From Cylindrobasidium torrendii FP15055 ss-10 (lineage: Eukaryota; Basidiomycota; Agaricomycetes; Agaricales; Physalacriaceae), in the NCBI GenBank assembly GCA_000934385.1, contig KN880561.1:1-64000 (forward strand): DNA of 64,000 bases. Direction: 5' to 3'. The translations under genes were made by a program, and so were the position numbers. Below, one piece after another: positions 54,901-64,000 of the stretch. The notes under the pieces are model-generated. The model ran no database searches, was not told where the DNA came from, and saw only the letters and a list, made by a program, of their open reading frames with translations. Every line of letters starts with the position of its first letter. Within the stretch, counting starts at the first letter, position 1.

Positions 54901-57900
54901 CGACGTCATCCCCGGCCCCGTCCTGACCTCTGAAAAAGAAGGCCTCGTCGAGTCTGCGTATGCGCGCTGCCTCGACCTCATCGCGCGTGCGAAGAAGGGG
55001 CAGCTGGAAAACAAGGCGGGGTGTGACCAGGAGCAGACGCTGGAGGCGTTGATTTCGTCGGAGCTGTCGAAGGTTAGGGAGCAGGTGGGGCAGATTTGTA
55101 TGAGGGAGTTGAGTAGGCATAATGCGCCGTTGATTATGGCGACTTGTGGGTCGAAGGGTGCGTTTCTTTGTTCCTTTCTTTCGTACTGTTCTTTCTTTGC
55201 TGCTCTGTGACCTTTCTTCCCACTTCTTTCCTCTATTTGGTGTGATGGTGAAGGCTGACGAAGAGGGGGTGCTCTAGGCTCGGAAATCAACGTCTCGCAG
55301 ATGGTCGCTTGTGTAGGACAGCAAATCATCGCGGGGCACCGTGTACCCGATGGATTCCAAGACCGCTCCCTCCCGCATTTTCCCAAGAAATCAAAGGAAC
55401 CGCCTTCCAAGGGGTTTGTGCGGAACAGCTTTTTCTCCGGCTTACGTGCGACCGAGTTTTTGTTCCACGCCATCTCCGGACGTGAGGGGCTCGTCGATAC
55501 CGCAGTCAAAACAGCGGAGACGGGGTACATGCAGAGGAGGCTGATGAAGGCGCTGGAGGATCTGACGACGCAGTATGATTTGTCGGTGAGGAATTCTACG
55601 GGCGGGGTGGTGCAGTTTAGGTATGGCGATGATGGGTTGGATCCTGCGTGTTTGGAGGGGGAGTATTTGCCGTTGGATTTTGAGAGGTCGTGGGCGCATG
55701 CGAAGGTGTGTTGCTTCGCATCATCATTACTCTTTTCCTTGCTCCTTTCCTCTCTCCTTCCTTGTTTGGTTCTTTCCTCTTGTTTGGTTCTTCCTTTCCT
55801 TCCTCTTTTGTTCTTGTTTTCCCGCTCCCCCTCCGCCCTTCTGTGTCGAAGTGCGCAATGCTAACAATGCCATTATGTACCCAGGCGATAGGCACATCCA
55901 AAGCGCGAGGCCTCCTCCCGTTCCAGATCATGTCCATCGTCATCGCTGAGCTCGGCACCCCGCGGTTCCTCAGCCATTGTCCTGCGGCGTACCTTGCGAA
56001 GGTGAGGGATTGGATATACCATCATGTGGCGTTGCGGATGGCGGGGATGAGGGAGAGGTATGGGATGTGGGATGCGTTGGAGGAGAATCCTCATATGGAT
56101 TTGGATTTTGGTGAGGGGGAGGGGGAGGTTGGAGTTGAAGGTACGTTCGCATCGCCGCTTTTTGGCGACGCCTCCGGTGTCCTGATGTGCTATTCTGACG
56201 CTGGCTTTTTTGTGTGTGTGTGTAGCGTGGAGGCTGGCGCTTGTTGCGAACAAGAGCAAGGTGACGGAGTCGCAGTTGCGTGCGTTTTTGGAGACGTGTT
56301 GGGCGAAGTATGCGATGGCGAAGATTGAGCCTGGTGTGTTTTTTCTTCTTTCTCCTCTCTGCTTTTGCCTTCATTGCATCACTTCGGCTCTCGTCCCTTC
56401 CTTGCATCACTTCGATGGTCCTTCCTTGCATCGTCCGTTCTTGTGTCCTGTTCAGCAGTCGTGATTTCTCACAACAAAACCCGAAAACAACGACTCCTCC
56501 CTCCTCCCTCCGTACTCCATACTCACCCCCACCCTCCCTCTCCCTCTAGGCTCAACAGTCGGCGCCGTCGGCGCCCAATCCATCGGCGAACCCGGAACGC
56601 AAATGACGCTCAAAACCTTCCATTTCGCTGGCGTCGCCTCGATGAACGTGACGCTCGGCGTCCCGCGGATCAAGGAGATTATCAATGCGGCGCGGAATAT
56701 TAGTACGCCGATTATTAGTTGTAAGTTGGTGACGGCGGATAGCGAGGCGAGTGCGAGGATTGTGAAGGGGCGGTTGGAGAAGACGAGGTTGGGGGATGTG
56801 AGTTTTGTTTTTCTGGGGGATTTTTTGTGGATTTTTTTCGCGTTTTTTTTCTGGTGCTGCGCGCGACTTGCTTCGTGGTGTGGCGGGAGGAGCGAGGGGG
56901 TCTTTGCTAGCTTTCTTTCTTTCTTTCTCGAAAACTGGGCGCGACTCGTTTACTAACTGCTTCCTTTGTTTCGTGTTTCGTAGATCGCAAGCCTAATGGA
57001 AGAAGCCTGGGCACCGGACTACACCTACCTCGGTATCCTCATCGATACCGCTGCGATCCACAAGCTACAGCTCGAGCTCACCATCGATGATATCAAGTGG
57101 GCCATTGTGTCTACGCGGAAACTCAAAATTCGGGCGGAGTCTGTTATTGTTCTGCCGAAGAAGAATAGGATTCGGATTTATGTCGACGATGACGGGGGAG
57201 GCGGCGGCGGCGGCGGTGCAGGAGGAGGAGGAAAGTACTACAAACTGAGAGAACTGAAGCGGTGGCTGGGGGATGTCGTGGTGAAGGGTGTGGGGGAGAT
57301 ACATAGGGCGGTGATTAATATTAAGGAGAGGGATGATGTGCGGGGGAGGAAGGGGGAGAAGGAGTTGCTTGTGGAGGGGTATGGGTTGAAGAAGTGTATG
57401 GTTACTGAAGGTGCGTTTGCTTTGGTTTTCTTGGGTTTTGCGCGAGAAGGTGGTTTTGCGCGAGGAGGAGGATTTTCTCGCTGTCTTCATCGTGGGGTGT
57501 TTTATGCTTTGCGGTGTTTTTGAGGAGAGAGAGAGGATTGGGAATGTGTTTGCTGACGAGGTTTGGACGGCAGGCATCATCGGCGAATACACGACCTCAA
57601 ACTCTGTGATGGAAGTCGCGGACGTGTTGGGGATCGAGGCTGCGCGGGAGACGATCATCCAGGAGATCCAGACGACGATGAAGAGCCATGATATGGTGAT
57701 TGATAATCGGCATGTGATGCTTTTGGGGGATGTTATGTCGTATAAGGTGTGTGTTTTAAGCTTTTTTTTTTTGCCTTCGCGTGATTCTGGCTCCTTGCGT
57801 TGTGCATGTGGTGCACGATTCCCCTTCCTTCCTTCCTTCCCTCCCTCCTCCGCAACACCAACACTCGCTTTTCCTCCCTCCTCCGCAACACCAACACCAA

Positions 57901-58437
57901 TACTATGACTACAAAGTGCTCTGCTAACTCCCTCCTCCTCCCCTCTAGGGCGAAGTCCTCGGCATAACCCGCTTCGGCGTTGCCAAGATGAAAGACAGCG
58001 TGCTCATGCTGGCGTCCTTTGAGAAGACGACGGACCATTTGTTTGACGCGGCGGCGTTTGGGAAGCGCGATGGGATCGAGGGGGTGAGCGAGAGTATTAT
58101 TATGGGGAATCCGGCTGCGGGGTGTGGGACTTCTATGTGCGTTTCTTTCTTCTTCTTTTCTGTTGGTTTCTGGTGGAGGGATTTTTTTCTGGTGTGGAGA
58201 GATTTCTTTTGGTGGAGGGGTTTTTCCTTGCTGTTTTTTCCCCTTTCGCCTGCTTCTGGTACTCCTTTTCGGGCCTTTTTGTTGCGTTTGAGGGGGCCTG
58301 TGTTGGAGGCGGCGTGTTGTGTTTGGGGCGTTTTGCTGACTATATTCTTGTCTCGTTTTTTTAGGCCTGCGCTCGTGACGAAAGCGCCGCACCTGAGCAA
58401 GCCGCGGAAGTTGCTCTTTGAAAGTGCGTTGGAATGA
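51942..58437 (+). CDS. RPC1: RNA polymerase III largest subunit
   Basis: A multi-exon gene giving about 1,400 residues, normal length. Exon 1 (51942-51979, [12 protein letters not shown]) joins exon 2 (52150-52282) as [13 protein letters not shown], a typical Rpc1 start; the internal ATG at 52109 lies within the intron. Then come the clamp zinc region ([30 protein letters not shown]) and [19 protein letters not shown] (about 53470). The active-site motif NADFDGDEM (three catalytic Asp binding magnesium) lies at 54061-54087. The funnel/bridge regions follow, then the trigger loop [21 protein letters not shown] (about 56565) with GVPRIKEI. The last exon ends FESALE. The enzyme transcribes tRNA, 5S and other small RNAs in the nucleus. 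A poly-Gly insert sits at about 57195-57235. An intron of 232 bases (52283-52514) is longer than the rest. Confidence 0.97.
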
Positions 58438-60023
58438 GCTCGAGGCGGCGAAGAAAAAATGTACATACGACCGGACTTGTATTGATTGTGTTGTGTTAAT
58501 GGTGCATCGCGTGTGTGGTGTTGGTTAGTTACCCTTGTACTTGTCGGGGGTCACCCTTGAGTCGCCATGTCACGGTAATGCTTGAACCGTGCTACTCCTC
58601 AAGTGTTTGGACCCCCCGGAGAGGACGCTGTCTCGAGTAGTCTCTGCGTTTTTGGGAGAACGGGAAAGGAAGGCGAAGGCACAACGCTCGGCAGGGAGTT
58701 GGTCGACGCAGTGAAAGGTTTGCATGACTTTATAGGTCTGTGTTAGTAGCTTTGGGAAGGCAATGCTCGAGGATCAGAGCAATGAAATGTGGTAAGTTGC
58801 TTATGGGTGTATACGGGTGTACCCGGGAGCCTCGTATGATACCAGTAAGTGAGTAGGTATAGCTTTGGCATAGTAGATGCATGGTCACTCGCTGATGCTC
58901 TCGCAAGCTTAACGCACAACTAGTGAGGCTGAACGCGGATGCCAGAAGACAGAGCAGGAGAGAGAGAAAGGAATGATGAGGTTAGTAGCAAAATGCACAC
59001 CTACTAGCTTTTGTATTTCCGAGAGTAGTATGTAGTCCGAGTATGTACATAAGTCTTTTCATTGGGTGCGTGGGGAGAATTGATAATAGTACGGAATTGA
59101 ACCCTACTCCTCGAAATCTACCGTCCGCGGCCGGTTTGTATACTAAGCATACTGTGCTATACAGAGAGACAGGGAGTGATGAAGGCAAGACTGAGGGTTT
59201 GGGGATGAGATTCAAGGCAGGAGATACTCCAGCGCTAGCGCAGATGGATCATTGCGGAGAACAGGGGAAGGGCAAGTACTAACTTGAACACGTACCACTG
59301 GTTTACATTTTCTATGGGGGGGTTTTCGCAGGGATGAGTGAGAGCCTCTTTACACCGGTCGCCACGCCTTCTGAGCAGCAGATGCTTGCTTACATCTGAA
59401 AGTGGTACAAGTACAGGTACAAGCCGCAGTAATTCGATTGCCACTGCCAGCGGTGATTCGACATGCACATTGGACTCGGATATCCTAGGCAAAGGGAAGC
59501 AACGAAATGCGTGACAAAGATGTTCGAAACCTTGAAAGCAGGCGCTCGAAGCAAGCAGCCTCTCGAATCAAGCAACCCCCCGAAGCACCCTCGACTCGAA
59601 AGCAACACTCAAAATTCAAGCAAGCAACTCGAAGCAAGCCACACTCGAAGCGCAGGAGGATGCCTCCACGCGGTTCCGGCCCGACCCCTCCGATCTGCCT
59701 CCGCAGCCCCTATGGCTTGCATGCACGTTATTCACGTTCATCATCCAGGCGTGTGTGCTGTCGGTGCCCTGCATAACCTTTCCATCCCTGCATACATCCT
59801 CTCACGGACGATACTGGCCGGCCAGACACAGTTGGCGAAGACACGAGGCTGCGACGGACACAAAAACAGAGGCTGGCATACGCGACACAGCGACAAGAGA
59901 ACAAGACTGGACAGCACAGGACGCATCATACGGACGCTGAAGCACATAGCAAGAACCAGCAGGGACACAGCGAAATAGAGGAGGCGCGCTTAGAGCATAG
60001 GGAAGGCATAGAAGAGAACAGAA
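58438..60023. other. Intergenic region between RPC1 and ATG11
   Basis: I see no supported gene. At about 59545-59655 there is a degenerate repeat of the type TCGAAGCAAG, which creates a long shadow frame. The rest is unremarkable and should contain the ATG11 promoter. Confidence 0.5.
59545..59655. repeat. Degenerate TCGAAGCAAG-type short repeat
   Basis: Roughly six to eight imperfect copies of TCGAAGCAAG or close variants occur in about 110 bases. Confidence 0.5.
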
Positions 60024-63000
60024 ATGACGGTGACGGTGTGCCGGGCGGAGGACGGGCACGCGAGCGAGGTCGTGGGTGGGCTTGGGGAGGTTGAACGGTG
60101 CGTCTTTGCGTCTTTGCGTTTTTGATTCCTGCGTGTATTTTGGAGGGGTTGGTATTGGTTTTCTGTGCGCGTGTTTGGATTCCTTCCTGCGTGTATGATT
60201 GTACTATACCTCCGCACTTCCACACGCGCTCTGCTCTTCCACACCCCCACACGCGTACTCCCTCTTCCTCTTCCTTCTTCACGCTCCCTCATCCATCCCA
60301 CACCCACACCCATACTTCCTATTCCACATACTGACCTCTCCCTTCCACCAGACTAGGCTCATTCGAAGCCGTACTCGCGAACGAGACAGGCGTACCTGCG
60401 GAGAACGCTGTCGCGTATCTCGCGGATGGGAGGCGGGCGACGGGGAGGGAGGTTGCGTGGGATGGGAGTAGTGAGACGGTGCGTTGTGTTTCGTCTGCAT
60501 TTACGCCTCGTTTCCCAGGTCTGCTACGGTGTTGTGCATTCTTCTCGTTCTGCATCAGTCCTACAGAGTGTGGATATCCATTTGTTCGGCAGTGACTAAT
60601 TATTGGGCAGACGATATACGTGTTTAACAAGAAGTATGTGGATATGAGCGTGGAGGATGCGATGCGTGAGCTGGAGGTAGAGGCAGGTGGGGTTGAAGGT
60701 GTGTTTTCTCTTCTCATTCCCCACATACATCCTCCATCCTCCATACTGCATAATGTGCCTTGGAAGACATGAACTAACACCCGCCTTTTAGCCCCCCGGG
60801 CCACGCTAACGCACATCACCGCGTTGCACCGCTCGATGGACCATCAAACACGCGCCGTGCACACCGCCGCACTGAACCTATCGCTAAACGTACTCGCGCT
60901 GGAAGACGCATGGACGACGATCTCGACGGCGATGCGCGGGGAGTTGGAGAGACAGGCGGGGCTGATTGCGGGTGTGGAGGGGGCGTTGGGTGTGCTTGCG
61001 CGTGTTCCCGTGCATCCGGAGCTCGGAGGTGGTGTCAACAGCAAAGCCAAGGCCGGCGGAGCGGGAGGAGGGAGGGAGAGAACGCTGGCGGACTACGTGT
61101 CGCAGCAGAAGATGGCGCAAGTCGCGGGTGTGTGTGCACGTGCGCGGGAGGAGCTGGTTCGGCGGTATGAGGATGTGGAGAGGGCGGTGCGGAGTGTGCG
61201 GGGGCGGGAGGAGGAGGTGAGGGTGGGTGTGGGTGTGAAGGGGAGGAGTGTGATGGATGAGGCGGAGGGGATACTTAGGAGGGCGGTGGATGCGGCGAAG
61301 AAGGCGGAGAGGGCGGAGAGTGAGGGTGTTAGGGTGAGGGAGCAGACGATTAGAGAGGAGTTGAGGTTTATTGTTGATGCAAAGGTCAGGAAAAAAGTTC
61401 GATTTTTTGGGGTATGTTTTGCTCATGGATTTGTGTAGAATGCGTGCACGCAGCATGTCCTAAACACCCTGCATACGATTTCTGGAGTGAACCATACCCT
61501 GACCACGATCCCCCCGCTCATCGCCTCCCTCCAATCCGCATTCAAACCGTCGGGAAAAACGAACTTGCAGAGTTTTAGCCATCTGTCGAGGCTGGATGCC
61601 ATGCTCTACGCGTATGGCGCCACGCTCGTCGAAATCGTGCGAAGGAAGTTGTTTAGGACGATGTTTAGTGATCGGGCGCAGGGCGTGGTGGATTTGATGA
61701 CGAAGGTGGCGGCGGCGGAGAGGAAGAGGCGGGTTGCGTATAGGGCGGAGGCGGCGGGTGTGGTGCCGTTTGATGTGCGTGGGTTGAAGGATGTCGCTGT
61801 TGAGGCGGTGGATGTACGCGTGGGAACGCTCGGTGGGGAGCAGACTGGGGCGGTGGAGGAGTATGCGGTGGAGAGAGCGGATGTCGATGGCTTTTTGGGC
61901 CTTTTGCGCACGTTGGAGAGGGAGGGCGCGCCGAGGAGTGTGAGGGAGACGAGGGAGAGGATGGAGAAGCTCGTGGAGAGGATGGATGCCATGCAGGATG
62001 GGTTGGATAAGATTACAGAACGGTCTCGTGAGTCGCCTTTTCTCTTTCGTGGAACAAAGCTGACTTTGGGGTTGATAGTGCTTAGCTCGTCTAGAGGTAG
62101 TTCTTCACATTCGAGGAGACAGTGTACGTCTCTACATCTCCTCTCTCCATTTCCACGCACACATGTTGATATTTTATGTTTTACAGCGGAAGTGGTGTAC
62201 AACGAAATGGCCGACCAGCTTAGAGCAGCGACGCGGGATCAGGCAATTTGGTCCGAGGAGAGGCTCTCGCTGAATGCTGAACTTCGCAGGGTGAAGGAAA
62301 AACTTGGTGAGGCGGAGAAGGCGAGGCAAAACTCGGCCGATAGCCTGGCAAGAGAGAAAGCGAGCGTTCTGGCGGAGCGGGATTCTGCCCGGTCTGAACG
62401 AGACGAAGCTACGGCTGAGCGGGATTCTGCGTTAGCCGAACGAGACGCTCTTCGCTCTGATCTCGAGAAAGCACAAAAGGAGGTTTCTGCACTCACTGCG
62501 ACGAATGAAAGTCTCACTGCCGAGAACAAGACCCTCACTGCGGACAACAAAACTCTTACTGCCGCGAAAGACAGCATCACAGCGACGAACGAGTCCCTGC
62601 GAAAAGATCTGGCGTCCGCGAGGGGATCCATTAGAGATCACCTTGTCGAGGCGGATGGGGACCGTGCGGTGCTGCAGAGGAGGTATGAAGAGGTGGAGGA
62701 TGAGCTTAGGGAGTGCAAGGAGGAGCTTAGGGAGTGCAAGGAGGAGGTGGTGCAGGTGAAGGAGGAGAGGGATGTTGCGGAGGGAGATGCGAGGGGGCTG
62801 AGGATTGAGCTGACGCGTGTTGAGGTGCAACTGGGCCGCGTGGAGAATGAGCTCAGGGCGGAGAGGACGGCGGGGGATAGGCAGCATACGCATACGCAGA
62901 GGTTGTATGACGAGCTTGTGGGGCAGCATGAGGAGTTGCAGATGATGCATGATGCGCTGCAGACGACGCACGAGGGGCTCCGAACGCGATTCGACGCTCT

Positions 63001-64000
63001 GCAGACATCATTCGATACTCTGACTACGACGCATGAGGAGCTCCAATCGACTCTCGAGGAGCTACAGGCCTCACACACCGCTCTCCAATCCTCACACGCA
63101 TCCCTTCAAACACAACACGCATCCCTAATCGAACACGCCGAAACGCAAGAGCGCTCTCTCGCGGAACTTGTGCATGTTGCGCTGGCGGCGCGCGAGGCGA
63201 TGTATCGCGCGTTGGTGCAGGCGCAGGGGGTTTTGGTTGCGGGGCAGCCTGGGGGGCGTGGGCATGGTGGTGGTGGAGGTGGAGGTGGTGGAGGTGGTGG
63301 GAGTACTTTGGGGTTGGGTGCGAGTTTGGTTGGGGGAGGGAGTGTTGTGCTAGGTGAGTTTACTTGCGTTTGGCGTTTGGGCGGCTTGGATTTCCTTCAC
63401 CTCTTTCGTCTGCTATTTCTCACGTTACCTCGCCTGAGTTTCTCACTTTCCTCACGGCTGGATTTTTCCTCTTTTTCTTCTTTTCGCCTATCCTTCTCTT
63501 TTGCCTGTCCTTTTCTTTTGCCTATCCTTCCATCCTGCACCGTTTGTCTCGCATTTACTAATCTGTACGCCTACGTAGGAGGACAGCAGCAATTACCAGA
63601 GCTCCCACCGCTGGACCCGACGGATGTGGCTGGTGTGGTTGATGCGTTGAGGATGCAGTTGGATCCTTCTTCTGCTTCGGCGAGCACAGCGGCAGGGCAT
63701 CGCCCCGCGTCTTCATCGCATCCCGTTTCTTCCTTGCATGCAGCTTCTTCTTCTTTGCATATCACGACCCTGCCCGCCGCAGGACAGTCGCCTGCCTCTT
63801 CCGTAGCACCACCACACACAGACACACTCCCAGACACGCTCCTCAAAATCTCCGGTGTGCTGCGGAAATGGCAGAAACAGTGCAAGGAGTACCGGGAGCG
63901 CGCGAAGGGAAGGATTGTGTTTAGGAATTTTGGGAAGGGCGATTTGGCGTTGTTTTTGCCTACGCGGGGAGGTGCGTTGCTCTCTCTCTCTCTGCATCAC
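60024..64000 (+). CDS. ATG11: Autophagy scaffold ATG11 (3' end beyond window)
   Basis: Exon 1 (60024-60097, MTVTVCRAEDGHASEVV) joins across a 254-base intron to exon 2 (60352-60478, LGSFEAVLANETGVPAEN ... YLADGRRATGREV), a ubiquitin-like N-terminal pattern used by Atg11. The middle (60610-62030) is alpha-helical. From about 62190 to 63180 a long coiled coil runs (ERDSARSERDEATAERDSAL; ALQTTHEGLRTRFDALQTSF). After a poly-Gly stretch (about 63260-63300) and another intron, the last part contains KGRIVFRNFGKGDLALFLPTR, the start of the conserved ATG11 C-terminal domain. The gene is cut by the window edge. Atg11 links selective autophagy receptors to Atg1/Atg9 and is needed for pexophagy and mitophagy in yeasts. 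Confidence 0.9.

Noticed and set aside
59463..59978. 171-codon plus-strand frame between RPC1 and ATG11
   Set aside because: It is produced by the degenerate TCGAAGCAAG repeat and has no domain.

Overview
The window is nuclear DNA of a filamentous basidiomycete, very probably an Agaricomycete. The evidence is gene density with many short introns (about 45-70 bases, GT..AG), recognisable fungal proteins (Pex13 with a YG-rich N-terminus, Atg11, NmrA-like reductase, secreted GH76-like proteins with a membrane tail), an Agaricomycete-type seven-TM protein, and a Plavaka-type DNA transposon paired with a DUF6698-like gene. There is no bacterial or viral signature and no CRISPR array.

Layout. 0.5-7.2 kb: three minus-strand genes, a 7-TM receptor-like protein, peroxin Pex13 and a bestrophin-type anion channel. 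8.4-12.1 kb: the RNA chaperone La and an unrecognised gene. 12.5-19.1 kb: a gene-poor stretch holding two identical tRNA-Asp genes in opposite orientation and two low-complexity proteins. 20.3-26.3 kb: an apparently intact Plavaka transposon with two genes, both on the minus strand. 27.7-33.3 kb: a small unknown protein, a large PH-domain protein and a short tentative ORF. 35.3-39.0 kb: a class I histone deacetylase and an NmrA-like NAD(P)-binding protein.

39.9-46.2 kb: a large inverted duplication carrying two convergent GH76-like genes. A 252-bp TA-flanked MITE sits in one arm, and the other arm preserves the empty site. 46.8-51.0 kb: a probable mitochondrial protein of unknown role and a tandem pair of HXXXD acyltransferases, one of them a pseudogene. 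51.9-64 kb: the largest subunit of RNA polymerase III and the first 4 kb of the autophagy scaffold ATG11, cut by the window edge.

The genes do not form one pathway. Most are conserved housekeeping genes: Pex13 and Atg11 in peroxisome and autophagy biology; La, Pol III Rpc1 and the two tRNA genes in Pol III transcription and maturation; HDAC in chromatin. Accessory or mobile sequence sits between them. The strongest non-standard signals are the intact Plavaka unit, the GH76 inverted duplication with its dated MITE insertion, a divergent HDAC, and a repeating within-exon shift from C-rich to G-rich coding sequence in the 52-64 kb genes. Splice sites and product lengths were inferred by eye; none was tested by transcript data or database search.
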